A stretch of 64,000 bases of DNA from Dolomedes plantarius (Eukaryota > Arthropoda > Arachnida > Araneae > Dolomedidae), in NCBI GenBank assembly GCA_907164885.2, contig OU015495.1, forward strand, positions 210,363,092-210,427,091. Reading direction: 5' to 3'. Positions 1-10,862 of the stretch are shown here, piece by piece (position 1 is the first letter of the stretch; every line of letters starts with the position of its first letter). A model generated the notes under the pieces. The model saw only the letters and a program-made list of their open reading frames with translations. It searched no databases and had not been told where the DNA came from. Made by a program: the position numbers and the translations under genes.

Positions 1-125
1 TATCTGCTGTTTAAATATTTTTATTAACACTCTCAAAAGGTTTTTTTTTTCAATAAAAAAAAATCTGTATTAAGCAACATCAGTTTCCATCTTTTACTTG
101 TATATAAACCAAAAAATATTACGTA

Positions 126-638
126 CACCCATACCTCACTTTACGGCCTAGATACGTTCCGGAAAAGTTGGCCGTAAAGCGAAAAGTCGTATAACAAATC
201 CATTATTTTGATACAAACCCATACAAATTTAATTGGATCTGTTCCAATTTTTTATAAATAATATAGTTTTTAGATCATAAAGCAATTTATTCTTTTTATT
301 TCCTATAAAAATGTTTACATAAAAATAACAGTACAAAACAATGTAATAATAAACAGAAATTCAAAAAATAAACATATAAGCAAAAAACAAAAGAAATCAT
401 ATGCACATATGTATACATATAATTAAAAAAAATCAAATGTTTAAAAACTGTTTTATTGTGATGATGAACATTGACATGAAGAATCACTAAGCTATAATAT
501 GCTGCCATCATCACTTTCTGCTGTTGTGGCCGTATAACAATCATTGTGGGCCGTAAATCGAAAAAGTGCCTAAAGTAAAAAAGGCTTTTATGTAGCAAAA
601 TGCCATATAAAGAACGGCCGTATAGTGAGGTATAGGTG
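126..638. mobile_element. Non-autonomous DNA transposon, Tigger/pogo-like, TA-flanked
   Basis: The left end reads CACCCATACCTCACTTTACG and the right end is its near inverted complement (GGCCGTATAGTGAGGTATAGGTG). A TA dinucleotide lies immediately outside each end (124-125 and 639-640), as expected for Tc1/mariner/pogo insertion. The 513-bp interior is AT-rich. Minus-strand open frames here are low-complexity and resemble no transposase. Class assignment rests on TIR style and the TA duplication only. Confidence 0.6.
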
Positions 639-2756
639 TACTTTATCCCATTCTGACCAGTAATTTTTTTAAATAATGCTGCCAAAACTTAAAGCTTATG
701 ATGTTCATGATTATGTTGATGAATAGGCTGATAAAGTGTTCCACACATATACATCACCATCTTTTCCTCCCTTTTTTATTTTATTCTACTGTATGATTAA
801 AAAATTTGCATATTTTCATTTCATCCTAGTAATTATAATTACTAGAATGCATCTTTTTTTAAAATTATTTTGTCAACACTGTAAGGCCCTGTTCACATTG
901 TATCCGGAGCATTGCATTGCGTCACTTCATTCGCTCCAAGATTGTTGACATGGCTTGAAATTGGTTTAACATATCACATGGTCAATGAATTGAGCTCTGT
1001 GATAGGTTAAAAATTTTCACGCTGATGCTACATAACGCTCTGAATTCTATGTGAACAGGCCGTAAAGGGTTGGAGAAATATTCTGAAAGATAATTCCTAT
1101 GTATGTGATTACAATTCTTTAAAACTATTAATGTACAGATTTTTGAAAGTTTCTTTGGAAATCATATATAAGCATGCATAAATATAAACACATGAAAAAT
1201 AAAGTGCAAAAATACAGTGCTTTCATGAAATAAACATTTCTTAACATCAAAATGGTTTTGGATACTTAGTAAATTTTTAATTTTAGCATTACATCTTGTG
1301 TCCATGGCTTTATAATGGACATCAGTATAAATATGCACTGCTACCTCAACTTGCTTTAAAAGGCATAAAAAGTTCTGACTTATTTTCTTTCTTGGCGTTT
1401 ATTAAAAAAATGCTTAGAAAAGGGATGAAAATTTCTATTGAATTTTAGATTTAATTTCCTTAAATTTTTTGTTCAACTGCTGTCATCTAAAGAACTTTTT
1501 TTTTCCCTTGGGATCCAGTATTTTTTTTTATTTTTATTTTTTATTTTTTTTTTTTGCATTCTACTCTTTTTGTTACTGAAGTAACAAAATTTAGAAAATT
1601 CATTTTATTTTGTCGTGATTAAATTCTTTTAGCAATCCACCAGTTCATAGTTGCTCTATTTGAGCAAAAATAGTAAATCTTATTTGCATAAACTTTAACT
1701 AATATAGTGCAACATTCTATAGAATATATTAATGTCTAAGATTATTGTTGTCAGTTTAAATTTAGTGATTGCATATTTTATATATTTATGCAAATAAGAA
1801 AAATATACTCTCCCTCATATTTTTTTGTATTGCTGTTCTCTGTAGTAAAGAAAACAAGTCACTTTTATTCTGTCTTAATTAGCAAAAATTAGAGATGGAA
1901 TGCGATTATTATATAACCTTCACTTAAGATAGAACTTTTATTTATTTTGAGAAATCAATGTTCAACAGTGCTACATTGAAAAGAATTAATGAAAAATTTA
2001 AAGGTTGAATTTTTTCATTAGAACTGTATTTTTTAAAGTACAAAAACAGGTTATATTAGGATAGGGAATCATACAAAATTCACTATTTAAAATTAAAATT
2101 TTATGCATATCTGTGAAGTTTTTATTATTGATTCAAAGAGAATAAATAGTTTAAATTTTTCTTTGCATAGCATTTCTTGAATAATTAGCTATAAGCATCA
2201 GAATATAAAATTGAAAATACTAAGGCATAAATAATGCTATGAAATTATTTGTAGAATACTCTTTTGCTGACTGAACATTTCTACCTATTCTAAATCCTGT
2301 ATTCATGACTCTTGATAAAAGCAAAGCACCCATCATTGTATTTCTGATACTGATCCCATATGGGAAAAGTATTCAGAAATTACAGCGACCACAGCTTTCG
2401 CTTATACACCTTGATCAAACTGACAACCGGAAGCTACGTAGCAAAACCCCTACTCACAGTCGAGGGTTAATTTCCCAGGTTCGGTGCCATTTTGCATTCA
2501 TATAGGGCCCAAGGATGCCGGATATACAGTACAGATCTGCAATCCACACAAAGCACCCCAAGCCCCCTCCCATGTGGAAAAACTATTAAAATCAGAAAAT
2601 TTGAAAGAATTTTTTTGACTGTAAGAGAGAAAAAAAAAAAAAATTGAGTTATAAACTTATTTAGCAATGTTTTATTTTTGTTTCCATAAAAATGTCATTT
2701 TAAATTTATGATTTACTCCAAGATTTTTAACATTCATAATTAAAATCTCGTTACAG
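639..2756. other. AT-rich non-coding DNA, probably intron or 5' flank of the zinc-finger gene
   Basis: No exon-like reading frame with convincing splice sites was seen. The stretch holds one Harbinger-like fold-back element (885-1061), homopolymer T runs near 1500-1560, and a repeat-like block near 2400-2600 that shares words (a TACAGTACAGATCTGC-type string) with 29500-29600. Since the exon at 2757 begins with an acceptor and in-phase coding sequence, this DNA is most simply read as intron. Confidence 0.5.
885..1061. repeat. PIF/Harbinger-like fold-back MITE, diverged copy
   Basis: Ends GGCCCTGTTCACATTG and CTATGTGAACAGGCC are inverted complements and match the better-preserved family near 26-31 kb. 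GTAA lies on both sides (881-884 and 1062-1065), containing the TAA form of the TWA target used by Harbinger elements. There is no coding capacity. Confidence 0.6.
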
Positions 2757-2885
2757 GAAAATGCCTCAGAAAAACCAAAGTCAGGCGATATCGATAAAAA
2801 TTTATATGCTTGTTCATATTGTAATTACGTTGGTAAAAGTTACTACAAATTGAAAAGTCATATGAAGCAACATGATGCGGAAAAG
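2757..2885 (+). CDS. ZNF341: Zinc-finger gene (ZNF341-like), internal exon with one C2H2 finger
   Basis: This exon starts after a TTACAG acceptor and ends before a GTAAAG donor. It encodes 43 residues in phase 0. A short acidic/lysine stretch is followed by one complete finger: CSYC, 12 residues, then H-MKQ-H. The exon connects in phase to the exon at 5487, and the N-terminal coding part lies upstream of this exon, probably outside the window. Orthology is argued under the last exon. This exon is too short to stand alone, but the splice signals and finger spacing make it convincing. Confidence 0.8.
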
Positions 2886-3189
2886 GTAAAGTCATTACTT
2901 TTAAAACAAATATAGCAATTTCATTCTGTGCAATGCTTAAATACAATAATTTTGGGTTTTAGCATTGATGTATAATAACTTTGTTAAGAAGTTTTACAAA
3001 ATACTCTTTTGGTACTTTACATATTTAATAATTTATAAAGGGATAATTGAGTGGTAATTAATTGAACATTGATTCCCCTTCTGATTTTCATTTCTCTGTT
3101 ATACATGTGTAGTTAAAGATGTGCGTTTCCGTGTGTTATGGGTTTTCAGCAGCAAAACTGTTTAGATAGGTTCTTTTGATTTAATGTAT

Positions 3190-4290
3190 TCACCAAGTTT
3201 TAAAGGTTTATTTATTTATTTATTTATTTATTTTATTTTATGTTAGGATGTTGGCCGATAAGGCCAAAAACTAACTATGCATCACGACAAAACATAAGAT
3301 GCCGATGGCTTTGCACAATCGCTTAAGATTGCAGAGTCGATCTAAATAGCAGTTGGAAGCCCGCCAGTAAATTAAAAAGGAAACAGATAAAGCTTTTACC
3401 TAGAAGCATTCACTTGTGTGTGAGTTGGAACTTAGTAAAAACGACAATAGTTAAGTATAAACACTGCACATTTATTTAACGAAAAAAAACACGGAAATGT
3501 ATTTACAAAAACATTAACAAAAGTTTATGCGTTTTTAATATACTTTAACTTAAGTATTATAGCTTGTTTTCCAAAAATTATACACTCATAAATATCTATA
3601 GCTTGAGCTAGAGGCGAGAAAAGTTTAAAAGCACTTTACCGGTTTCATCCGGAAAAAGGGAAAAAACGATACCGGTGTTAAACTGGTTCTTCTCGGAACT
3701 GGGCTTGCTGGACAAATGGCGGCTTTTAGACCGGAGCTTCGGGCATACTAGGGTTGACTGTCGGTTGGGTGACCAGCATCAGTTGCTCCCGCCAGCGGTG
3801 ATGGAACGATGTACAGCTTGGCTAAACTCCGCTACCGGTGACGTGTGGCCTTTCCAATTACCTTATGCTCGATAACTTTTATTCCGCCATAGTTGGATAA
3901 CTCCCTGTTGCTTGGTTCAGGTATTGCTATTAAACAGGGATACGCACCAGCATGCACGGCTCTATGTATCGTATCTATTGCACCTATAGCACTAACATCA
4001 TGCAACTGCCGCTACCTCCGCTACCTCACAACTTCAGCATACCTGGTATTACTGGCTTATATATATACAGGCGTCACCTCTGCGCCCTCTGGTGTCGGCA
4101 GTGAGCTGCCGGAATATGCAAATTATGCATCACCGGCACGGTTACGACCATCACTACTGTGTAAAAGGTAGTGACGTCATTCCACCTGCTCTTGCTAGCT
4201 CTGACGTCAGACGTTGTTATAACGCAATTAACAAGGCGCTATCGTTCGACGGCTTGCTAAGTAAATAGGAGAGGACTGTGGGGAAAAAGA
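3190..4290. repeat. GC-richer insertion in the zinc-finger intron, unclassified (possible solo LTR)
   Basis: Intron sequence changes abruptly from very AT-rich to mixed composition after a (TTTA)n tract at about 3205-3240, and returns to AT-rich near 4290. The block has short open frames on the + strand (3675-3875, 3893-4171) that resemble no family I recognise. A TTATTTAAC string near 3475 and a TATATATA-type motif near 4060 fit an LTR remnant, but I could not find a target duplication or matching second copy. Confidence 0.3.
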
Positions 4291-4655
4291 ACACTGTTTT
4301 TCCTAACATTTTATTTTATTTGCTTCTAAGGCAGTGGTTCTGTATTTATGATCAATGTCTTGATTTTTTTATGGCGAAAAAATCTTTTAACCCTTTAGCG
4401 ACAGCACACCTCTGTCTAAGACGCTCGCTGGGGACGGAGCGGAGGCGAAAGGAATCGTTCCACAGGACGGGGGTTTTGCGTCGCTAAGCCTAACTTTAAG
4501 AAGGAAAAAAAATCACAAAAAAAGTTTTTAAGTCCTAACATCATAATTTGTAGTACCATTTTAGATTATTAGTTGAGCTGTCATATACGTTAAAATTAGC
4601 ATTTAATAATCTTTTTTCTTTAATTTAGTGAAACTTTTAGTGAAATTAATAAACA

Positions 4656-4718
4656 CACAAATTAATGTCACCACATAATTTCACTAAAAGTGAAATTATG
4701 TGGTGACATTAATTTGTG
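4656..4718. repeat. Near-perfect short hairpin, 30-bp arms
   Basis: The sequence 4656-4685 is followed by a 3-base loop and then by its inverted complement at 4689-4718 (core ACCACATAATTTCACT / AGTGAAATTATGTGGT). Related TTAGTGAAA words lie just upstream at 4626-4645. It is intronic in the zinc-finger gene. It could be the relic of a tiny fold-back element or a recent palindromic template-switch event. Confidence 0.75.
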
Positions 4719-5486
4719 AATCATCTTTCTCAATTGTAAATTAGTATGTAAAGGCATTCTTTGAAGTATTTAAAAAATATACTTTTCCCACAATGAAAAA
4801 ATTTGTGCATATAATGGCTCTAGTTTCAGATCATCATCTTTTCCAATATATCACCAAAGGAAGAGCTGCTTCTTTTTTGTCATTTAAAAACTACAATATG
4901 TAAGGATGCTTAACCCCTCAATATAATTAGAAAGTTCTATGTCCTAATGGGTAGTTTTGTATAGTCTCGCTCGATTTTGTTTTATGAGAATTATATTAAT
5001 ATTGATCAAGTGAAACATCTCTCTATGTCATACTATTAATCTATAACAGTTTGTAGTTTGTAAAATATGTTTAACCGTTCAAATATAGGAACATATCAGA
5101 GGAATGCTATTTTGTTCTTTATATCTGATGGCTGTTTCCAAACGTCCAAATAAATTGACTAACTCAAAGACTCACTGTGATTTTGTTTATCTTGTGTTGT
5201 ATGTAACAAAAGTTATCAAATGAAAACCCTCTGTTGCAGTGCTCCTCACTTAAAAGTATTTTAAACCATTGTGTTTGATAATAAAAATTAACCAAAAATG
5301 TAATATTTAATTTGTGTTATGGATAGACTGCATGCTGATGATCCACCCTGATGCAAGACCCATGCTGCTGAATTTTATTTTAATTTAATTTATTCCAACA
5401 CATGTGTGCAAAACATACCTAAATTGAATTTCTGTTTATTGTCATTTTTATAATGTATAATATTCATTCTGCTTTTTTTTATTTAG

Positions 5487-5683
5487 GTTTATAAATGTAT
5501 TCTCCCTTCATGTGGTCTGATGTTTAATGACTTAGATGCCTTTTTGGAACATACTAGATCTCATGAAAATGAAATGACATACAGATGCATTGAGTGCAAT
5601 TTGAGTTTTGCATCTCTGTTTGATTTGGGTTCTCATCAGTTGACACATGCTGCTGTGGGTTCAAAGTCTCAGAGTAGTAAAAG
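5487..5683 (+). CDS. ZNF341: Zinc-finger gene (ZNF341-like), internal exon with two C2H2 fingers
   Basis: This exon is bounded by an ATTTAG acceptor and an AG|GTAGGT donor. It has 197 nt, leaving two bases of a split arginine codon completed by the first base of the exon at 10863. It encodes two fingers: YKCILPSCGLMF...H-TRS-H, with the four-residue C-C spacing of some fingers, and YRCIECNLSF...H-QLT-H. A serine-rich linker (SKSQSSK) closes the exon. Phase agreement on both sides (phase 0 from 2757-2885, phase 2 to 10863) is the main support that the three exons belong to one gene. Confidence 0.85.
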
Positions 5684-6062
5684 GTAGGTAGTTATTACTT
5701 TTATTCACATAGTGTTGTTAGCTCTTTGTATTGAAGGACAAGCACTAACAGCTCAGCATAGTACCAGAGAACTACAGTTGGCAATAAAAGTGAAATTTTT
5801 TTCAGTGCTGGCAGAAATGCTAGATTTTAAAATAGGCAAAACTGATGCAATGGAATCAAAAAATTGCTGAAATGCTAACTTAATTCATTTTCACATATTT
5901 GTGCATTTGCAGTGATATTAAAATTAGTGGGCATTTTTTTTTATTTTCAGAGAATAAATCAAGATCTTGATAGATTGCTGAAAAGTAAAAATTGTTAATT
6001 TAATTTAAATGTATGTATGACAAGAATGAAATATCTCAAATCGAGTTATAAAAGCTCTAGAA

Positions 6063-6793
6063 CAGGGGTTCCCAACCTTTTTATAGTACCGTACCTGTTG
6101 ATGACGTACCGGTAGACCAAAAATTTTGAAATGGGGAATAAAATGCAATGGAGAACATTTGTAATAAAGACAAGTAACTTGGGATATAGTTTTTATTGCT
6201 GAACATGTACATAAATTATAATAATCACTTTAAAGAATATATAATTAGTGAGAAGGTTGGGCCTGTTTATTATTAACTTAAGAAGTAATATCGGGCTCAA
6301 TGCTTGTCAGCTTGAGGCGAAGATCCGATTCAATGTCCAGCAAGGCTCTATATAAAAAATCAATTTAAATAAATCTCCTGAGTTTAATACACTTACCTTA
6401 ACAGCTTCTTAATATTTATTAATAATGCAGTTACTATTGATTAATAATATGCAATTAATTTAAAGATGTTTGAAACACGAAACACAATTTTTAGTAGAAC
6501 TCGGACACAGTTATAATTCACTGGCGAGTGCCAAATTTTTATGGGACGGTCATAGATAACACATTCAGGTGTAGACGGCATCTTTTGAGATTAGGTAAAT
6601 CCCAATAAAGTATTACAACACAAACAATGGATAAGAAATTCCAAACTAAAATATTAAAACGTATGGATTATTAGTTATTATAGTCATTTCTTTTCTTTTT
6701 TTGTAATACAGATTTTTAGTAGATTTTTGTTTTAAATTGTAAAATCATTCGTGCACCGGTACTGGTACGCATACCCAAGGTTGGGAACCACTG
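6063..6793 (-). mobile_element. hAT element (Charlie-like), deletion derivative with intact 8-bp TSD
   Basis: The ends CAGGGGTTCCCAACC and GGTTGGGAACCACTG are hAT-type TIRs. The 8-bp duplication CTCTAGAA is perfect (6055-6062 and 6794-6801). Around 6295-6355 the minus strand still reads LLDIESDLRLKLTSIEPDI, part of the C-terminal region of hAT (ZBED5/Charlie type) transposases. A second copy is at 40061-40826. It is inserted in the large intron of the zinc-finger gene. Confidence 0.85.
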
Positions 6794-6899
6794 CTCTAGA
6801 ATAATTGTAACCCTACCCCCTTTTCTTTGTTCATCAAGAAATGGAATATAAGCCATTTATTATCACCTTATAAATTTCATGCATATTAGGCCTTAAAAA

Positions 6900-7110
6900 G
6901 GAATTCAGAGCTGGGCAATTTCCAAATGTCTAAGGTGCTAGTATTCAGTCCCAGACCCTGTAAGTTCAAGTCCTACTGCTAGCATGGATGTTCGTAGCCT
7001 TTCAGAATTGGCTTTAAATTATATGTCTCGATTGAATTAGCCCTTGTGTAACTAAAGTTGACTGTAGTGCTCTCAACTAAACTCTTGAGTTAAGAATACA
7101 GCACTCATTA
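6900..7110 (+). repeat. Possible tRNA-derived SINE remnant
   Basis: A degraded tRNA-like head is suggested by a B-box-like GTTCAAGTCC near 6964, about 50 bp after a weak A-box-like stretch. The body (about 7000-7110) is of unknown family. No target duplication was found. This could be chance similarity. Confidence 0.3.
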
Positions 7111-7204
7111 TTTCACATGAAGATTTTGGAAACTTGATGAAAATTTCCAGTAAATCCTGAGCTTTATTATAAGAGTAAAAGTCTTGACTGTAACTGGGTA
7201 TCTT

Positions 7205-7402
7205 TCACCGTCATAACTCAGAAAAACACATACTGGTGGGCTGTAAAATTTGACACTTTTATTAAACTGAAATAAATTTGGCTAAAGCACATTACTCAAT
7301 GCAAAATGGTTCAAACAAACTCTCTCTCTTATAACAGAACACCAAAAGAGTTGTTCTCTTTTACATAAGTGGTGCTCACTTTGCACATGCATGGACATGC
7401 TT
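7205..7402 (-). repeat. 3' LTR of the BEL/Pao-like element
   Basis: This is a direct repeat of 9605-9846 with scattered substitutions and indels; it lacks the AT-rich insertion (TTTGGATATATTCAAATATA type) and long CT tract of the other copy. The large divergence between the LTRs implies an old insertion. Exact ends are uncertain by several bases. Confidence 0.6.
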
Positions 7403-7498
7403 CCTGGTGTTACAGTGTCTAGACATTCAACAAATTGCTAAGATACAGTCACTTTTTAATAACAACATAACAATAATTGATATATATATATATATATA

Positions 7499-8208
7499 CA
7501 GTCAGACCTCTATTTAACAAAGTCGCTAAATCCCGAAAAAAAGTTCGTTATATGGAAAATTCGCTAAATAGAGATTTACCTTTTAAAATACTTTAAACTA
7601 CACAAGACAGATTTAAATTCCTAAACACTAAATATTATTAATAAAATTAGTTTATCACACCTTTATTTTGTAAATTAATGTCTATTTGTTTTATATATCT
7701 TACCCATCAAACAGAAATCTGCAAGGAAAACAAGAATAAAACAAAACGTCCGGAAATACACTGTATTTTCAATTAAAAAAATTATATTAAAATTAATGAA
7801 TATTAATGACATCACATTTATTATAATAAGTAATTTTAAGCTTGTGTTACCACATGCGTCTTTAAATTTAATTACTGATAATGTTTGTTAGTCTGAGTTT
7901 TTTGTTGGAAAAAGTGTTTTCTCTCATAATACGTCTCGCATCTTTGCAATACACCAAAATCTCCTTCAGGCGTATTTTCTTCAAGCTGTAATCCACGTTG
8001 GAATGTGTTAAAAGAAAATTAATATGTTAAATGTGTTAAAAGAAAGAATTAGTTTGAAATGTTCAGAAATATGGAGAAAAAATATTGGATCACAAGAAAA
8101 AGTTCGTTAAATAGAGAATGCACTTCGCTATTTGGATGTTATTTTACGAAGAAATTCGCAAAACGTTCTTGATTCCAAGAAAAAGTTCGCAAAATAGAGG
8201 TCCGACTG
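7499..8208. mobile_element. Tigger/pogo-like DNA transposon remnant
   Basis: The ends CAGTCAGACCTCTATTT and AAATAGAGGTCCGACTG are inverted complements, flanked by TA at 7497-7498 and 8209-8210. Subterminal AGTTCG(T/C) ... AAATAG words recur at both ends. The right end GAGGTCCGACTG is shared with the element at 50679-51481. The 710-bp interior has no intact transposase frame. Confidence 0.7.
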
Positions 8209-8399
8209 TATATATACATATATATTGCATAAATTGAACAAGTTAAACTTTTATTACAAAGAAAAGGTTAAAAAACAAAAATAAAATAATCACAAAACAT
8301 GAATGCAATGTAAATTTTTAAGAATTTTCTGAAGGTAAAACACAAATTTTAGTAGCTGGTCTCTTAACAAATGGTTGAAACAAATAACTGAGTTTTAAC

Positions 8400-8580
8400 A
8401 TTCATGACTCAAACCTTTTTCGTCTTTACCAGGGAATTCTGCAAGTCTTCCTAACTGCTAGTTACGAGTGGCCACATTATCTTCATTTATCAATACTAGA
8501 TGTCCAATTTTAACATTTGTCCTTTTCAAAGAATCATCTGGATCTTTGCTGAAGATCACTTAGATTAATTATAACCATTA
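8400..8580 (-). pseudogene. BEL/Pao integrase C-terminal fragment
   Basis: On the minus strand a frame reads KRTNVKIGHLVLINEDNV, then, after one stop codon, QLGRLAEFPGKDEKG. The GxLVLIxEDN...LGR...GKDG pattern is that of the small domain at the C-terminus of BEL/Pao polyproteins, close upstream of the 3' LTR. At least one stop interrupts it, and upstream pol sequence is missing. Confidence 0.6.
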
Positions 8581-9099
8581 TTAATTAAAAAATGTTTTTA
8601 TTTATTATTTTCTATGAACAACAAATATTTAGGCGTTGAATCAATGTATTTTGTACTTTATATTGCATGAAACAGAATGAATGCAGGAAGACAAGACACA
8701 CGTGAGGTTCTGGAAATAAAGAGCCTTGGCATGCTGGTTTTTGTGTTTATTTCATCTTAAGATTCTGAATACAATTACCAATTTATTATTTTGATAAGCC
8801 TATGTGCCATGGGCTACTCTTCCTTGTGCATTCTTGATCTTTTTCTGTGTGAGAGAATTTGCCATTCTAAGGTGTGTTTTTTCTTTTTTCAAATTTTTAT
8901 CAAACTTTTGTTTTGCATGATCGAAATGTTTTGGCGGGCCACAGGTTGAAGACCCCTACATTAGAGGGGTTTTTGCCAAGCAAATTTAGAAGAATCTCTG
9001 CTTTGTATTTTTGTGGGACATTCTTTGTTAAATAGGCTCTTTCCAAAGAAGAAAATAAGAATCCCCATCCTTTGGGTCTGCTTCGAAATTTAATTGTTA

Positions 9100-9437
9100 A
9101 AGTATAGATGCTTTTAATTTAAGAATCTAGGGAATCATATTTGTCAATTTGAATTTCTATTTTATTGGTGTTAGCATTTTTTAATTTCTGCTCAAATGCT
9201 AGCCAATTCTATTTTTGCTTTGATTTTTTCCAACTTGACTTTTTCTAGTTCTAATTCTTTTCGCTCTTCAGACTTTCTGTTTTCTATAATCCCATTAAGG
9301 AGATCTAGTCTCTCTTTTATATCCCTCACTACTTTTAATAATATTAGTGAGCTCTGTGACTAACATTTTATCAGTTATGGTTATGCCTAGTTCTATACTA
9401 ACAAGCCTAAGATCTTCTTTCTTTGCATTTTTAAACA
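9100..9437 (-). pseudogene. Gag-like N-terminal fragment of the LTR element
   Basis: An ATG at 9437 opens a frame starting MFKNAKKEDLRLV and continuing IELGITITDKMLVTELTNII. A frameshift then leads into a lysine/glutamate-rich coiled-coil-like segment (LLNGIIENRKSEERKELE). The 'K-ED-L...ELG...L...I' start followed by a charged helix is a common Gag start in arachnid LTR elements, from general knowledge. Its position just inside the 5' LTR supports this. Confidence 0.5.
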
Positions 9438-9604
9438 TAATGAGCCAAATATTTTAAACACTAAATATTATTTAGAATAAATGTTCAAAAGCATGCACCT
9501 ACCTTACAGTTGAATAACACAAAAATTTCACTCTTTACAAAATTGAAACTAAATTACTCTTTTTAATCCATTATTGCAATAAATCCTCCTGGCTGATGCT
9601 GACT

Positions 9605-9846
9605 AAGCATGTCGTAGCTCAGAAAACACATACTAAAGGACTGTAACATAATACACTTTTATTAAACTCAAATATATCTTTGGATATATTCAAATATATA
9701 TATTGGTGGAAGTGCATTGTTCGATGCAAAATGGTTGAAACAAACTATCTCTCTCTCTCTCTCTCTCGCACACAGTAGAGCACTAAAAGAGTTGTTCATT
9801 TTTACATAGGTGGCACTCACTTTGCATATGTGTGGACATTCATAAT
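9605..9846 (-). repeat. 5' LTR of the BEL/Pao-like element
   Basis: This is a direct repeat of 7205-7402. It contains a (CT)n tract at about 9750-9766 and an AT-rich insertion absent from the partner. Read on the minus strand it precedes the Gag-like start at 9437 by about 170 bp, a normal leader distance. Confidence 0.6.
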
Positions 9847-9849
9847 TCA

Positions 9850-10862
9850 TAATTAATATCGCTAGTTAAGACTACTTTCTCTGGCAAGCTCACTTAAATT
9901 AATCATTAAGATTTTTAATTCTATCACTTCTCTTTTCAGATGTTTTTACCAATATTGTTCTGTGATTGATTGTCTTACATTCAGTGTTCTTTAGTCATAC
10001 TCTGATTCATCACTTTTCTGAGGAGAAATAGCAACATGTTTGTACAAAATTACTATCTCGTGTTAGTGAGTTTCTATTCCCAATCTTATTTAGGGAGAGG
10101 GGAGATTAACACGACCCAACTTTTTAGTGTAATATACAATTTAGAAAATTCACATTCTGGTTAACTATTGTCATTCAAATTCCTAAAGTTGTACAAGCAT
10201 GAAGTCTGATTTTCACTATCACAGAATGTAGTGGTATTTGTAGAATGCTCTAAAATAAAACGTTTTAAAATTTTAGAGTTCTCCAATGCATTAGAAAAAA
10301 ATCACTGCTTACAAACAAAAAAAAATTAGATAATTTCATAAACTTAACAAGTTTCTCTCTATATATTTGTTTTCTTAAAAATGATGTTAAATAAATTTGT
10401 CTTAGTTATAGTTGTTTTATTCGTATTTGTATAAATTATACCAGTAAAAAAGTGAAAATAAATAAAATTTTGGCAACTAATGAATTTTAACTGTGATTTA
10501 ATAATCAAATGATTTCAAGATATATGTGTGTCTGGATAAGTTTATATATGTATTTTAAACAAGTTAGAATTTTAAAAGTAGAAGAATATCCCATAATCTA
10601 TGTAATCAATTTCAGCTTGTATTGTGTGGTTAATGCTGTTTTACAAGCAATTTCAATCTGAATTTAATATTAAGTTATATTTCTTAAAGGGAGAACTGAA
10701 TATCAGAAATATAATTTTCTAGTTAACTTGCATTTGTTAGTAATATTAATTACCTTCCCCTAAGCTAATGTGTTCAATATATATGCATTAATTTACCAAG
10801 CAACAATTTATTCTGTACACCACAATATGTTTATTTAATTTTTCTTTTAATTTCATCAATAG
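9850..10862 (+). other. Distal part of the last zinc-finger intron, no recognised element
   Basis: The sequence is AT-rich, without inverted repeats, TIRs or coding frames that I can support. It ends in a T-rich tract and a CATCAATAG acceptor at 10862. Confidence 0.6.

Larger units (their letters stand above)
7205..9850 (-). mobile_element. Decayed LTR retrotransposon, BEL/Pao-like, minus strand
   Basis: Two diverged direct repeats bound the unit: about 7205-7402 and about 9605-9846. Both contain ACTTTTATTAAACT, ATGCAAAATGGTT, AAAAGAGTTGTTC and CACTTTGCA words in the same order. Read on the minus strand they begin near TG-ATGTCC and end near TACGACA, as LTRs. Between them lie a Gag-like N-terminus (9437 downwards) and an integrase C-terminal tail (about 8570-8400), in the order expected for 5' to 3' on the minus strand. 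Reverse transcriptase and most of pol are gone, and a Tigger-like element (7499-8208) is inserted near the 3' LTR. Confidence 0.65.

Noticed and set aside
296..685. 129-codon minus-strand frame
   Set aside because: Lies largely inside a TA-flanked non-autonomous transposon, crosses its end, and is Phe/Tyr/His-rich low-complexity AT translation.
4387..4495. piggyBac-type left end (TTAACCCTTTAGCGAC)
   Set aside because: The inverted match GTCGCTAAG is only about 100 bp away and no TTAA directly follows; the evidence is too weak for an element call.
8860..8965. hAT-like right end (GGCGGGCCACAGGTTGAAGACCCCT)
   Set aside because: Looks like a hAT end, but no left end or octamer was found inside the LTR element, so not listed as a separate feature.
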